A stretch of 64,000 nucleotides of DNA, taken from contig NZ_PGLR01000007.1 of the NCBI RefSeq assembly GCF_002803095.1, forward strand, positions 62,001-126,000. Reading direction: 5' to 3'. The number at the start of each line of letters is the position of its first letter. The first letter of the stretch is position 1. Below, piece after piece: positions 53,963 through 63,494 of the stretch. The position numbers were made by a program, and so were the translations under genes. This DNA is from Pseudomonas sp. ZH-FAD (GTDB lineage: Bacteria > Pseudomonadota > Gammaproteobacteria > Pseudomonadales > Pseudomonadaceae). A model generated the notes under the pieces. That model did not search any database. It saw nothing but the letters and a program-made list of their open reading frames with translations, and was not told where the DNA came from.

Positions 53963-55356
53963 GTCGTGGCGTCAGTCTGCGCGGGCGTCTGCTGCGGCGC
54001 CTGGCGCTGCTGTTGTCGCTGATCCTGCTGCTGAGCAGTTTCAGTGCCTACTGGAGTGCACGCCGTGCCGCCGATACCGCCTATGACCGCACGTTGCTGG
54101 CATCGGCACGCGCGGTGGCCGATGGTCTGTATGCCGAGGACGGCCGGTTGCGCGCCAATATTCCCTATGTCGCGCTCGATACCTTTGCCTACGACAGCGC
54201 CGGACGCATCTACTACCAGGTGCTCGACCTGCAGGGTAATCAGGTTTCCGGCTATGAGGACCTGCCGCCAGCGCCGCCGGGCACGCCACGTACTGACGAT
54301 TATCCGGCGCTGGCGCACTTCTACGACGCCGAGTACCGCAACCAGGGCGTGCGTGTGGTCAGCCTGTTGCAGCCGGTCAGCGAACCGCAGCTCAATGGCA
54401 TCGCTGAAATCCGGGTGGCGGAGACACAGGGCGCGCGCGAGCGCATGGCTCGTGAGCTGCTGATCGGCACCCTGTGGCGTATGGGGTTGCTCTCGTTCAG
54501 CGCGCTGCTGCTGGTGTGGTTGGCCGTGAACCTGGCCTTGCGGCCGCTGGAGGCGCTGCGCAGGGAGGTGGCAGAGAGAGCCAGCGACGACCTGCAGCCG
54601 CTGCCGGATAGCGGTCTGCCGCGCGAGGTGCTGCCGCTGGTGGAGGCATTGAACCAGTTCAACGAGCGCTTGCGAGGCCTGTTCGAGCGGCAGTCGCAGT
54701 TCATCGCCGATGCCGCCCACGAGTTGCGCACGCCACTGGCGGCGCTGAAAGCGCGTATCACCCTGGGTTTGCGCGCCGATCAGCCCGAGGAGTGGCGCAG
54801 CACCCTTGAACAGGTGGCGCAGCAAGGTGATCGTCTGACTTCGCTGGCCAATCAACTGCTGTCCCTGGCGCGTATCGAGAGTGGTGCGCGAGCCATTACC
54901 GAAGGCGGCGCACAGCGTATCGACCTCGGCCAACTGGCGCGTGAACTGGCTCTGGCCATGGCGCCACTGGCTCACGCCCGTGGCGTCGCGCTGGCGCTGG
55001 AGGCCGACCAGCCGGTGTGGATCGATGGCGAACCGACGTTGCTCAACGAGTTGCTGAATAACCTGCTGGATAACGCATTGGCGCATACACCGGCTGGTGG
55101 CAACCTGATCATCCGCGCACTGGCGCCGTCGGTGCTTGAGGTCGAAGACGATGGTCCGGGCATTCCCGAGGCCGAGCATGAGAAGGTTTTCGAGCGTTTC
55201 TACCGACGCAGCAGCCTGGGTAGTGGTGCAGGCCTTGGTTTGGCCATCGTCGGCGAGATCTGTCGCGCCCATCAGGCTCGAATCAGCCTGCACCAGGTGC
55301 AGCCGCATGGCCTGCGGGTGCGTGTCGAGTTTCCGCTGTCAGTGGCTGAGGCTTAG
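53959..55356 (+). CDS. tctE: sensor histidine kinase TctE
   Basis: A 465-residue membrane sensor. TM1 at about 14-32 (RLALLLSLILLLSSFSAYW), a periplasmic domain (about 33-165) and TM2 at about 168-193. A short HAMP-like linker leads to the H box ADAAHELRTPLAALKAR with His254. N box NELLNNLLDNALAHTP and G boxes DDGPGIPE and GAGLGLAIVGE are intact. Its last 18 bases overlap the 3' end of the convergent binding-protein gene at 55339. Confidence 0.94.
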   Translation: MSRGVSLRGRLLRRLALLLSLILLLSSFSAYWSARRAADTAYDRTLLASARAVADGLYAEDGRLRANIPYVALDTFAYDSAGRIYYQVLDLQGNQVSGYEDLPPAPPGTPRTDDYPALAHFYDAEYRNQGVRVVSLLQPVSEPQLNGIAEIRVAETQGARERMARELLIGTLWRMGLLSFSALLLVWLAVNLALRPLEALRREVAERASDDLQPLPDSGLPREVLPLVEALNQFNERLRGLFERQSQFIADAAHELRTPLAALKARITLGLRADQPEEWRSTLEQVAQQGDRLTSLANQLLSLARIESGARAITEGGAQRIDLGQLARELALAMAPLAHARGVALALEADQPVWIDGEPTLLNELLNNLLDNALAHTPAGGNLIIRALAPSVLEVEDDGPGIPEAEHEKVFERFYRRSSLGSGAGLGLAIVGEICRAHQARISLHQVQPHGLRVRVEFPLSVAEA

Positions 55357-56094
55357 CGGCTGCTGAATCTCCAGCAGGTACTGGGAAACCTTGCCACTGT
55401 CGCGCAATTGATTCAGGCCACGATTGAAGCGCTGCATTAGCTCGGCATTGCCCGGTACCTCTCGCGACAGCAGCAGATGCAGGCTGTCGCTGCGCAGGGG
55501 CTTGCGATGAAAGCTCAGGCGCTGGCGTTCGGCAGCGCTGAATTTCTGATAGAGCAGGTCGAAGCCCACCACCTTGTCCACGGGAAACAGATCGATGCGT
55601 CCGGCCAGCAATTGGCGCAGGCCCTGTTCATCACCGGTCAGGCGCACCACCTTGAGCTCAGCGGCGGCTTCGGCACGTTCAAAGGCTTCGCCGTAGTCAT
55701 AACCACGGGTACCGGCAATGCGCAGGCCGCGCAGATCCTCGACATCGTTCCAGTCAAACGCGTGGATCTTGCGGTGAAACAGGTAGTAGCCGCTTTCGAC
55801 CACCGGCTCGCTGATGTGAAAGCGCTGCTCGCGTTCGGGGTTGGCAAGCCAGACGGCACTGCCGTCGCGCAGGCCCTGTTCGGCCATTTTCAGCGAGCGG
55901 GCCCAGGGGTGAAATTCCCACTGCACTTCGACGCCCTGCAACGCGAACGCCTCGGCGACGATGCGTGACGCTACACCATGGTGGGGCAGGGTTTCACCGA
56001 GATAGGGCGGCCATTCGCCGTTGGTCAGACGTACCTGTTCGGCAGCCTGGGCACTGCCGAGCAACAGGACGAGCAGGACGAATGCGTAACGCAT
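55339..56094 (-). CDS. periplasmic solute-binding protein (SBP_bac_3 family)
   Basis: A 251-residue secreted protein. The signal peptide MRYAFVLLVLLLGSAQAA leads to EQVRLTNGEWPPYLGETLP, the start of a family 3 solute-binding fold. GVASRIVAEAFALQGVEVQWEF and LAGRIDLFPVDKVVGFDLL fit the two-lobe pattern. No permease genes are next to it, so it is probably an orphan binding protein or enzyme-like homologue. Ligand unknown. Convergent with tctE with an 18-bp 3' overlap. Confidence 0.82.
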   Translation of the reverse strand: MRYAFVLLVLLLGSAQAAEQVRLTNGEWPPYLGETLPHHGVASRIVAEAFALQGVEVQWEFHPWARSLKMAEQGLRDGSAVWLANPEREQRFHISEPVVESGYYLFHRKIHAFDWNDVEDLRGLRIAGTRGYDYGEAFERAEAAAELKVVRLTGDEQGLRQLLAGRIDLFPVDKVVGFDLLYQKFSAAERQRLSFHRKPLRSDSLHLLLSREVPGNAELMQRFNRGLNQLRDSGKVSQYLLEIQQPLSLSH

Positions 56095-56232
56095 GGCTCT
56101 ACTTCCTCAAGCGAGTCGTTCGAGTGTAGAGGCGTTTTGTGATCTACGTCCCTGTAGATCACCCTTCGGCCGTCGCGCAGCGACGTCAAAAATTGCTCCC
56201 GACAATTTTTTGCCATCCATGGCGAGGTGCTT

Positions 56233-57069
56233 TTACTGCAGCATGCTCATGGCCGCTTCCATGGCGGCGGAGAGGTCTTCGTCGGCCTGCATGTCGACCT
56301 GCGGGTCAAGGCCGAGCTTGGCGAAGGCCGGGACCTTGCTCCAGTCCAGTTGGGTGTAGGGGTGCTCGCTGCCCAGGTAGCTCTGCAGTGTGGCGACCTG
56401 GACGATATCGACATAATCGACCTTGGCCGAGTCGCGGGTGAAGTCCAGATACTGGCTCGGTACGATGGCGATGGGCTCGGGAAATTCCCAGGTGCGCAGG
56501 ATCTTGTCGCCGATGATCGGGTGAATCTGCTCGATGACATGGTTGAGGCTGATGGAGTCGGCCAGCAGCTCGTTATGCTCTTCGGCGTAGGTGAGGATCG
56601 GCAGCACGCCGATCTGGTGCACCAGGCCGGCGAGCGTGGCCTGATCCGGCATCAGGCGGGTGTAGTGACGGCACAGCACGTGGCAGATACCGGCGATCTC
56701 GGTGCTCTTGTTCCACACCTCGCGCATCTTGCGGTCGACCACGTCGCTGGTGGCCTGGAACATCTGCTCCATGGCCAGGCCGGTGGCCAGGTTGCAGGTG
56801 TAGTTGATGCCCAGACGGCTGACGGCCATCTGCAGGTCGGTGATTTCCTTGTTGCTGCGCAGCAGCGGGCTGTTGACCACCTTGATGATGCGCGCGGTGA
56901 GGGCGGCGTCGTTACCGATTACCTTGCTGATCTGCGGAATACCCACATCCGGGTCTTCGGCTGCTTCACGCACCCGCAATGCCACCTCGGGCAGGGTAGG
57001 CAGTACCAGCTCATCGTTTTCGATGGCGTGGATCAGTTCCTGTTGGACTTTTTCGGCAAGCTTGCTCAT
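56233..57069 (-). CDS. HDOD-domain signalling protein
   Basis: A 278-residue protein with a single HDOD domain (about residues 12-215): NDELVLPTLPEVALRVREAAED, IGNDAALTARIIKVVNSPL and KSTEIAGICHVLCRHY. HDOD proteins lack phosphodiesterase metal ligands and act in regulation, often linked to cyclic-di-GMP or stress. The C-terminal region is acidic. Monocistronic between the binding-protein gene and ygfZ. Confidence 0.88.
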   Translation of the reverse strand: MSKLAEKVQQELIHAIENDELVLPTLPEVALRVREAAEDPDVGIPQISKVIGNDAALTARIIKVVNSPLLRSNKEITDLQMAVSRLGINYTCNLATGLAMEQMFQATSDVVDRKMREVWNKSTEIAGICHVLCRHYTRLMPDQATLAGLVHQIGVLPILTYAEEHNELLADSISLNHVIEQIHPIIGDKILRTWEFPEPIAIVPSQYLDFTRDSAKVDYVDIVQVATLQSYLGSEHPYTQLDWSKVPAFAKLGLDPQVDMQADEDLSAAMEAAMSMLQ

Positions 57070-57115
57070 GAAGTAGCTCTCTTAGGCGATCCGATGCGGC
57101 GCCGGGGAAGTTTAG

Positions 57116-58057
57116 TCAGCGCTGGATTTCCTGGTCGGCATCCAGCTGATAAGGCAGGTCGAGCAGGGTCAGGGGCGGGCCTTCACTGCTGCCGAGATGA
57201 ATGCGGCCGTCGTTCACGGCGTCTTCCTGCAACACGGCGAGCAACTCGATGGCGTCGTCGGCCTGGGCCGCCAGCACCACTTCGCCAACGCTGGAGCCAT
57301 GCACCGGTGAGAACAATTCGACGCCGACGGCCGGTAGCTCTGCAGCGACCAGACGCAGGCGTTGCAGGCGGCGCTTGAGCTTGCCCAGGTACTGCATGCG
57401 CGCGACGATTTCCTGGCCGGTGTAGCAGCCTTTCTTGAAACTCACGCCACCGAGGGCCTGCAGGTTGATCATCTGCGGGATGAACAGCTCACGTGTGGCG
57501 CCGAACACCTGGCCCACGCCCGCACGGACCTGAGCCAGTAACCAGTCGTTCAGTGGCGCCTGCGGCAGTTGAGCGGCCAATTGGGCTTGCAGCTTTGGCG
57601 CTTCCTCTGCAGGCGCCCAGAGTTCGGCACGGCCATCGCTCAGGCGTACGGCGAGCAGTTGGCCGGCGCTGGCCAGGGAATCACTGGCGGTGCTCAGCTG
57701 CAGATCGAGCTCGCTCAGCACGGCATCGGCGCCCGCCAGGCCAAAACGGACCCAGGCGGCGCTTTCGTCGCTGAGCTTGGATTTGGAGAACACCGCATAT
57801 TTCTGCAGATCGGCCTGCTGCGACTCGATCAGTTCGCGTGCCATGGCCAGCAGGTAGCCGTCTTCCACCGGGACGATGCGAAAGCTCGACAACATACGGC
57901 CCTTGGGCGTGCAGCGGGCGCCAAGACTGGACTGGCTGGCACTGAGGTAATTGAGATTGCAGGTCACTTGGCCCTGCAGGAACTTGGCTGCGTCCGCGCC
58001 GCGTACGGCGAGCAGGCCTTCGTGATCGAGGAGTGTGAAGTAAGCGCTATCGGCCAT
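57116..58057 (-). CDS. ygfZ: folate-binding YgfZ protein (Fe-S cluster assembly/repair)
   Basis: A 313-residue GcvT-like protein. The signature KKGCYTGQE(I/V) motif is present as [20 protein letters not shown] (about residues 206-225). The N-terminus [21 protein letters not shown] is typical. YgfZ uses tetrahydrofolate in maturation of some Fe-S enzymes. It is divergent from sdhE, an SDH assembly factor, so the locus groups respiratory-enzyme maturation genes. Confidence 0.9.
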   Translation of the reverse strand: MADSAYFTLLDHEGLLAVRGADAAKFLQGQVTCNLNYLSASQSSLGARCTPKGRMLSSFRIVPVEDGYLLAMARELIESQQADLQKYAVFSKSKLSDESAAWVRFGLAGADAVLSELDLQLSTASDSLASAGQLLAVRLSDGRAELWAPAEEAPKLQAQLAAQLPQAPLNDWLLAQVRAGVGQVFGATRELFIPQMINLQALGGVSFKKGCYTGQEIVARMQYLGKLKRRLQRLRLVAAELPAVGVELFSPVHGSSVGEVVLAAQADDAIELLAVLQEDAVNDGRIHLGSSEGPPLTLLDLPYQLDADQEIQR

Positions 58058-58202
58058 GATGCAAATCGAATCACTGAATAAAGGTCAGGGGCGTCATCAT
58101 AGTGGGCAGGGTGGGGCCTTGTCAGCGCAATTGCACAGCGTCTCGGTGAACAGCGAGGCAATTCGCCGTTATACTGCCGGCCTCGTTCGAGGAGTCCGTT
58201 GC

Positions 58203-58457
58203 ATGGTTGAGCAAAGTGAACTGAATCGCCTGTTCTGGCATAGCCGCCGTGGCATGCTGGAGCTGGACGTGCTGCTGGTGCCTTTCGTCAAGGAGGTGTA
58301 CCCGAGCCTGGATGCCGAGAACCAGGCGCGCTATCGCAAGCTGCTGGAGTGCGAGGATCAGGACATGTTCGGCTGGTTCATGCAGCGCGGCGAGCCCGAG
58401 GATGCCGACCTGCGCCATATCGTGCGCATGATCCTGGACCGTGTCCAACCCAAGTGA
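58203..58457 (+). CDS. sdhE: succinate dehydrogenase assembly factor SdhE
   Basis: An 84-residue protein that promotes FAD attachment to succinate dehydrogenase and fumarate reductase flavoprotein subunits. ATG 58203 follows GAGGAG. The RGMLELD motif (RGxxE, about residues 16-22, [12 protein letters not shown]) is the flavinylation site in the family, and [12 protein letters not shown] is the C-terminal signature. Overlaps ygfX by 17 nt. Length is typical. Confidence 0.94.
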   Translation: MVEQSELNRLFWHSRRGMLELDVLLVPFVKEVYPSLDAENQARYRKLLECEDQDMFGWFMQRGEPEDADLRHIVRMILDRVQPK

Positions 58458-58908
58458 TGCCTTCGAGTGCCGTTGGCAGCCCTCACGCTGGCTGCTGAGG
58501 CTCTACCTGTCGGTCCAGGCGCTGGCCTTGCTGGCGCCGTGGCTGGCCGACATTCCCCTCTGGTCAAAGCTGCTGTCACTGGTGGCATGCCTGGCACATG
58601 CCGCCTGGGTGCTGCCGCGACACGTCTTGCTGACTGCGCCACAGGCCATCACGGGTTTGCGCCGTGATGGATTCGGCTGGCATCTATATAGCGTTGCAGC
58701 AGGCTGGCAGGCGGTGCAACTGCGCCCGGACAGTCTGGCATTGCCGCTGGCGGTGGTGCTGCGCTATCGCCTGCCAGGCCAGCGTTTCAGTCGTGGGCTG
58801 TGCATTGCCCGCGATGCGCTGGCGCCCGAGCAGCACCGGCGCCTGCGCTTGCGTCTGAAGTTCAGCCGGCGGCGCTGGGCTGAGCCTGGGACGTCGGCGT
58901 CAGAATAG
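58441..58908 (+). CDS. ygfX: YgfX (CptA-like) membrane protein
   Basis: A 155-residue protein, GTG start at 58441, overlapping sdhE. Two central hydrophobic helices ([36 protein letters not shown]) lie between basic segments. In E. coli the sdhE-ygfX pair has been proposed as a toxin-antitoxin pair, with YgfX affecting cytoskeletal proteins, but that role is debated. Its 3' end overlaps the convergent nadB gene by 47 bp. Confidence 0.82.
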   Translation: MSNPSDAFECRWQPSRWLLRLYLSVQALALLAPWLADIPLWSKLLSLVACLAHAAWVLPRHVLLTAPQAITGLRRDGFGWHLYSVAAGWQAVQLRPDSLALPLAVVLRYRLPGQRFSRGLCIARDALAPEQHRRLRLRLKFSRRRWAEPGTSASE

Positions 58909-60493
58909 TGTCGCGGGCTTCGGCCAACTGCTCGGGGTAGTCGAGGGTGTAGTGCAGGCCGCGGCTTTCATGACGCTGCATGGCCGAGCGGATCATCAGC
59001 TCGGCGACCAGTGCGAGGTTGCGCAGCTCGATCAGATCGCGACTGACCTTGTAGTTGCTGTAGAACTCGTCGATCTCGTCCAGCAGCAGGCGCACCCGGT
59101 GTTGCGCGCGCTGCAGGCGCTTGTTGGTGCGCACGATGCCGACGTAGTCCCACATGAAACGCCGCAGCTCATCCCAGTTGTGGGCGATGATCACGTCCTC
59201 GTCGGAGTCGGTCACCTGGCTGGCGTCCCAGTCCGGGAGGTTGCTGGGCATGCCGATAGTGTCCAACTGCTCGATGATATCGGCGCAGGCTGAACGCGCA
59301 TAAACGAAGCATTCGAGCAGCGAATTGCTGGCCATGCGGTTGGCGCCATGCAGGCCGGTGAAGCTGGTTTCGCCGATGGCGTACAGGCCGGGTACGTCGG
59401 TGCGGCCATGTTGATCGACCACCACACCGCCGCAGGTGTAATGCGCCGCGGGCACCACCGGGATGGGCTGCTTGGTGATATCGATGCCGAAGCCCAGGCA
59501 GCGTTCGTAGACGGTGGGGAAATGACTCTTGATGAACTCGGCCGGCTTGTGACTGATGTCCAGGTACACGCAGTCGATGCCCAGGCGCTTCATTTCATGG
59601 TCGATGGCGCGGGCAACGATATCGCGCGGTGCCAGTTCGGCGCGCTCATCGAAACGCTGCATGAAGCGTTCGCCACTGGGTAGCTTGAGCAGGCCGCCTT
59701 CGCCGCGCACGGCTTCGGTGATCAGGAAGCTCTTGGCCTGCGGGTGATACAGGCAGGTAGGGTGGAACTGGTTGAACTCCAGATTGCCGACGCGACAGCC
59801 GGCGCGCCAGGCCATGGCGATGCCGTCGCCACAGGCGCCGTCGGGGTTGCTGGTATAGAGGTAGACCTTGGCCGCGCCGCCCGTGGCGAGAATCACGAAG
59901 CGCGCGCTGAAGGTGTCCACTTCACCGCGGTCACGATCCAGTACGTAAGCGCCCAGACAGCGCTCACCATCCAGGCCGAGCTTGCGCTCGGTGATCAGGT
60001 CGACGGCGACGCGCTGCTCCAGCAGCTCGATGTTCGGGCGCTGTCGGGCCTGCTCCAGCAGGGTGTTGAAAATTGCTGCGCCAGTCGCGTCGGCGGCGTG
60101 GATGATGCGCCGATGGCTGTGGCCGCCCTCGCGGGTCAGATGGAACTCGAAGCCGCCGTCCTCGCGCGCGGTTTCATCGTCTCGGGTGAAGGGGACGCCC
60201 TGATCGATCAGCCACTGGATGGCCTCGCGGCTGTGTTCTACGGTGAAACGCACGGCGTCTTCGCTGCATAGACCGGCACCAGCGTTGAGGGTGTCGGCGA
60301 CGTGTGATTCGACCGTGTCGGTATCGTCCAGAACGGCTGCCACGCCACCTTGCGCCCAGTAGGTCGAGCCATTGGCCAGCTTGCCTTTGCTCAGTACCGC
60401 GATGCGCAGATGGGAAGGTAGGGTGAGGGCGAGCGTCAGGCCAGCGGCGCCGCTGCCGATGACCAGAACATCGTGCTGGAAGTGTTGGCTCAT
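58862..60493 (-). CDS. nadB: L-aspartate oxidase
   Basis: FAD enzyme oxidising L-aspartate to iminoaspartate, the first step of de novo NAD synthesis. A 543-residue protein with N-terminal FAD motif [15 protein letters not shown], and [19 protein letters not shown] and [10 protein letters not shown] of the fumarate reductase/aspartate oxidase family. [22 protein letters not shown] is the conserved C-terminal part of the FAD domain. Its 3' end overlaps ygfX by 47 bp. Divergent from the algU region. Confidence 0.96.
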   Translation of the reverse strand: MSQHFQHDVLVIGSGAAGLTLALTLPSHLRIAVLSKGKLANGSTYWAQGGVAAVLDDTDTVESHVADTLNAGAGLCSEDAVRFTVEHSREAIQWLIDQGVPFTRDDETAREDGGFEFHLTREGGHSHRRIIHAADATGAAIFNTLLEQARQRPNIELLEQRVAVDLITERKLGLDGERCLGAYVLDRDRGEVDTFSARFVILATGGAAKVYLYTSNPDGACGDGIAMAWRAGCRVGNLEFNQFHPTCLYHPQAKSFLITEAVRGEGGLLKLPSGERFMQRFDERAELAPRDIVARAIDHEMKRLGIDCVYLDISHKPAEFIKSHFPTVYERCLGFGIDITKQPIPVVPAAHYTCGGVVVDQHGRTDVPGLYAIGETSFTGLHGANRMASNSLLECFVYARSACADIIEQLDTIGMPSNLPDWDASQVTDSDEDVIIAHNWDELRRFMWDYVGIVRTNKRLQRAQHRVRLLLDEIDEFYSNYKVSRDLIELRNLALVAELMIRSAMQRHESRGLHYTLDYPEQLAEARDTILTPTSQAQPSAAG

Positions 60494-60579
60494 GTCCGAG
60501 TTCCGCGTGAAAGCGAGCCCTAGTATATAGAGAGGGGCAGCGGCACAATAGGTGGCTTATGACCGACCGCGGTGCTCGG

Positions 60580-60606
60580 GAACTTTCTTAGTCGTTAAGG
60601 TTCCAT
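60580..60606 (+). promoter_or_regulatory. candidate AlgU (sigma-22) promoter, distal
   Basis: GAACTT at 60580-60585, a 16-base spacer, then TCCAT at 60602-60606. The -35 is a perfect AlgU match and the -10 is weaker. It lies about 250 bases before algU. Autoregulation of algU from more than one AlgU-type promoter is known in P. aeruginosa. Confidence 0.55.
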
Positions 60607-60773
60607 AGAGGGTCGCCCATATAAGGGAGAGCGCTTGCGCGTGCCTGCATCTGAAGTCAGCGGAGGGTGTGGAAATGAGCGGCGATAAGATTATTTGCGC
60701 GAGCGGAAAGGTTCCGCTGGCGCCATTCCAGGCAGAGGGAAGAAAACTCTGCGGGAAGCTTGCTTGGAGGGGA

Positions 60774-60800
60774 GAACTTTTGCGTAAGACCCGAGTCTAT
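60774..60800 (+). promoter_or_regulatory. AlgU (sigma-22) autoregulatory promoter, proximal
   Basis: GAACTT at 60774-60779, a 16-base spacer (60780-60795), then TCTAT at 60796-60800, 59 bases before the algU ATG. Sequence and position match the AlgU-dependent promoter of algU in P. aeruginosa as I remember it. Confidence 0.8.
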
Positions 60801-60859
60801 CTTGGCAAGCTGATTCGCTTACAGGCGCAGACCTCCTCCGAGCGTTATGAGGAGAGTGC

Positions 60860-61441
60860 ATGCTAACCCAGGAAGATGATCAGCAGCTGGTCGAGCGAGT
60901 GCAGCGTGGTGACAAGCGTGCCTTCGATCTGTTGGTGCTGAAGTATCAGCACAAGATCCTCGGTTTGATCGTGCGATTCGTGCACGACACCCACGAGGCT
61001 CAGGATGTCGCTCAGGAGGCTTTCGTAAAAGCCTACCGAGCGCTTGGAAACTTTCGCGGTGACAGCGCGTTCTATACATGGCTGTACCGCATCGCCATCA
61101 ACACGGCGAAGAATTATCTGGTGTCACGCGGTCGGCGGCCGCCAGATAGTGATGTCAGTAGCGATGACGCGGAGTTCTATGACGGCGACCACGGCCTCAA
61201 GGACATCGAGTCACCGGAGCGGGCATTGCTGCGCGACGAGATCGAAGCCACCGTGCATCGAACCATCGCCCAGTTGCCGGATGATTTGCGCACGGCCCTG
61301 ACCCTGCGTGAGTTCGAAGGCTTGAGTTACGAGGACATTGCCGGCGTCATGCAGTGTCCGGTAGGTACGGTGCGTTCGCGGATCTTCCGTGCGCGTGAGG
61401 CAATTGATAAGTCCCTGCAGCCTCTGTTGCAGGAAACCTAA
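60860..61441 (+). CDS. algU: ECF sigma factor AlgU (AlgT, sigma-22, RpoE-like)
   Basis: A 193-residue extracytoplasmic-function sigma factor for envelope stress and alginate control. Region 2 has DLLVLKYQHKILGLIVRFVHD and EAQDVAQEAFVKAYRAL. Region 4 has LPDDLRTALTLREFEGLSYEDI and CPVGTVRSRIFRAREAI. First gene of algU-mucA-mucB-mucC-mucD, with its own AlgU-type promoters upstream. Held inactive by MucA. Confidence 0.97.
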   Translation: MLTQEDDQQLVERVQRGDKRAFDLLVLKYQHKILGLIVRFVHDTHEAQDVAQEAFVKAYRALGNFRGDSAFYTWLYRIAINTAKNYLVSRGRRPPDSDVSSDDAEFYDGDHGLKDIESPERALLRDEIEATVHRTIAQLPDDLRTALTLREFEGLSYEDIAGVMQCPVGTVRSRIFRAREAIDKSLQPLLQET

Positions 61442-61471
61442 GGCAGCGGCGACAGCCAAGAGAGGAACACC

Positions 61472-62044
61472 ATGAGTCGTGAAACCCTGCAGGAATCGCT
61501 GTCCGCGGTGATGGATAACGAAGCGGACGAACTGGAACTGCGGCGTGTGCTCACAGCCAGCGAGGATGGCGAGCTGCGCGGCACCTGGTCGCGCTACCAG
61601 ATTGCCCGTGCAGCCATGCATCGTGAGCTGTTGGTGCCGCAACTGGACATCGCATCTGCGGTTTCCGCGGCGCTGGCCGACGAAGCCGTCCCGGCACGCA
61701 AGGCGCCGATCTGGCGTAGTGTCGGGCGCGTAGCCGTCGCAGCATCGGTGACCGTTGCAGTGCTGGCGGGTGTGCGCTTCTACAATCAGGATGACCTGAG
61801 CGGCGCCCAATTGGCGCAGCAGGAGGCTTCTCCGGTACTCTCGGTACCGCAAGTGCAAGGCCCTGCACTGCTCGCTGGTTACAACAGCAGCGAGGAAGCC
61901 GGCGAAGCCGCCGAAGCAGGCACTGCCAGCTGGCATGAGCAGCGCTTGCCGAACTACCTGCGTCAACATGCGCAGGAAGCCGTGATGGGTACCGGTGAGA
62001 CCGCTCTGCCTTATGCTCGGGCTGCAAGTCTGGAAAACCGCTAA
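61472..62044 (+). CDS. mucA: anti-sigma factor MucA
   Basis: A 190-residue inner-membrane anti-sigma factor. The N-terminal cytoplasmic domain MSRETLQESLSAVMDNEADE binds AlgU. One transmembrane helix lies at about residues 86-104 (VGRVAVAASVTVAVLAGVRF). The periplasmic part ends in ALPYARAASLENR, near the expected regulated-proteolysis and MucB-binding region. The frame is intact, with no sign of a mucA22-like frameshift; the length is close to the 194 residues of P. aeruginosa MucA. Confidence 0.95.
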   Translation: MSRETLQESLSAVMDNEADELELRRVLTASEDGELRGTWSRYQIARAAMHRELLVPQLDIASAVSAALADEAVPARKAPIWRSVGRVAVAASVTVAVLAGVRFYNQDDLSGAQLAQQEASPVLSVPQVQGPALLAGYNSSEEAGEAAEAGTASWHEQRLPNYLRQHAQEAVMGTGETALPYARAASLENR

Positions 62045-62059
62045 GCGCTAAGGAGTCAC

Positions 62060-63007
62060 ATGCGCGCGATTCCCCTCTACCTTCTCGGTGGTCTGCTGGC
62101 GTTGCCGGTTCAGGCCTCCGAGGTGCAAGACTTGCTCGGGCGCCTCGCTGCGGCAGAGCGCCAGCAAAGCTTCCAGGGCACGTTCATCTATGAACGCAAT
62201 GGAAGTTTCTCCACCCATGCCGTGTGGCATCGGGTAGAGGAGGGGGGCGAAGTTCGCGAGCGCCTTCTGCAGCTCGATGGGCCTGCCCAGGAGGTGCTGA
62301 AAGTCGATGGCCAGGCTCAGTGTGTCACTGGTGCGTTGGCTGACCAGGTCAGTGAAGGGCAGGCTTGGCCTGCTCGCCAGTTGGCTGTCGAGCAGTTGAG
62401 CAACTGGTATGACATTCGTGTCGTGGGTCAGTCGCGCATCGCCAATCGTCCGGCAGTCGTTCTGGTGCTGGCGCCCAAGGACCAGCATCGCTACGGCTTC
62501 GAATTGCACCTGGACCGGGAGACCGGCCTGCCGTTGAAGTCCCTCCTGTTGAACGAGCGTGGCCAGCTACTGGAGCGCTTCCAGTTCGCTCAGCTGGATA
62601 CCTCTGTACCTGTAGAAAATGCCATGCAGCCGAGTTCGAGCTGCAGGCCGGTGCGTTTCCGTGCTGCCGACAGCATGGCCGAAGGTACCTGGCGATCCGA
62701 CTGGCTGCCGCCGGGCTTTACTCTGACTACTGCGCAGGTACGCCGCGCGCCTTCCGCTGATGACAGCGTCACCTACCTCATGTATGGCGATGGCCTGGCG
62801 CGATTCTCGGTTTTTCTCGAACCCCTGAAAGGTCGCGTCGTCGAGGATGCGCGCAGCCAGCTGGGCCCGACCGTCGCGGTTTCGCGGCGGATGAGTACCG
62901 ACTCTGGCGACGTCATGGTGACCGTAGTGGGTGAGATTCCCTTGGGGACTGCCGAGCGCATCGCCCTGTCCATGCGCGCCGGAGTGCCTGAACAGGCGAG
63001 CCAATGA
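62060..63007 (+). CDS. mucB: MucB, periplasmic regulator of MucA cleavage
   Basis: A 315-residue RseB-like protein. The signal peptide MRAIPLYLLGGLLALPVQA leads to SEVQDLLGRLAAAERQQSFQ. The lipoprotein-carrier-like N-terminal domain includes FQGTFIYERNGSFSTHAV; the C-terminal MucB domain includes DWLPPGFTLTTAQVRRA. MucB shields MucA from AlgW until bound lipid or LPS releases it. Stop overlaps mucC ATG by 4 nt. Confidence 0.95.
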   Translation: MRAIPLYLLGGLLALPVQASEVQDLLGRLAAAERQQSFQGTFIYERNGSFSTHAVWHRVEEGGEVRERLLQLDGPAQEVLKVDGQAQCVTGALADQVSEGQAWPARQLAVEQLSNWYDIRVVGQSRIANRPAVVLVLAPKDQHRYGFELHLDRETGLPLKSLLLNERGQLLERFQFAQLDTSVPVENAMQPSSSCRPVRFRAADSMAEGTWRSDWLPPGFTLTTAQVRRAPSADDSVTYLMYGDGLARFSVFLEPLKGRVVEDARSQLGPTVAVSRRMSTDSGDVMVTVVGEIPLGTAERIALSMRAGVPEQASQ

Positions 63008-63459
63008 TCGAGGAGCAGGGGCGTGTAGTGGCGCTCGAGCCCGGCGCTGTCTGGGTCGAGACGCTGCGCAAGAGCACCTGCTCCAGTTGTTCGGCCAACG
63101 CCGCCTGTGGTCAGGGCTTGATGGATCGTCTCGGTGTAGGGCGGCAGCGCGGTTATGTGCGCGCGCTCACTCAAATGCAGCTAACGATTGGCGACAGCGT
63201 GATCATCGGTGTGCGCGAAGATCTCTTGGTGCGCAGTTCTCTGCTGGTTTATCTGCTTCCGCTTCTGGGTCTGTTTGCCGCTGCGCTGCTGGCGGACGGT
63301 CTAGGTCTTTCCGAACCTCTGGTGATCCTGGCAGGCCTGAGTGGCCTGTTCGCCAGTTGGCTGATGGTTCGCTGGCGCGCCGCTCGCGTTGCCGAGAACC
63401 CCTTATTGCAGCCCGTTGTCCTACGTACGCTGCTGGTCACTGTGCCAGCAGCCGGTTGA
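63004..63459 (+). CDS. mucC: MucC, RseC-family membrane protein
   Basis: A 151-residue RseC/MucC protein. The N-terminal Cys cluster STCSSCSANAACGQG (about residues 23-37) is the SoxR-reducing/RseC-type motif, followed by two transmembrane helices (VYLLPLLGLFAAALLADGL, LVILAGLSGLFASWLMV). Role in modulating AlgU activity is mild and conditional. Overlaps mucB by 4 nt and precedes mucD by 35 bases. Confidence 0.92.
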   Translation: MIEEQGRVVALEPGAVWVETLRKSTCSSCSANAACGQGLMDRLGVGRQRGYVRALTQMQLTIGDSVIIGVREDLLVRSSLLVYLLPLLGLFAAALLADGLGLSEPLVILAGLSGLFASWLMVRWRAARVAENPLLQPVVLRTLLVTVPAAG

Positions 63460-63494
63460 GAGTGTCCGAGTTTTACATGGGGAGTCGTAGTTCG

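Noticed and set aside
53935..55308. Long minus-strand open frame opposite tctE
   Set aside because: tctE has intact kinase boxes; the antisense frame is Gln/Arg-rich with no ribosome-binding site.
58203..58908. sdhE-ygfX as a toxin-antitoxin system
   Set aside because: The toxin-antitoxin label comes from E. coli and is disputed; SdhE's flavinylation role and RGxxE motif explain the conservation better.
61472..62044. Checked mucA for a frameshift of the mucoid type
   Set aside because: The frame is intact to the usual C-terminus, so there is no sign of a mucoidy mutation.
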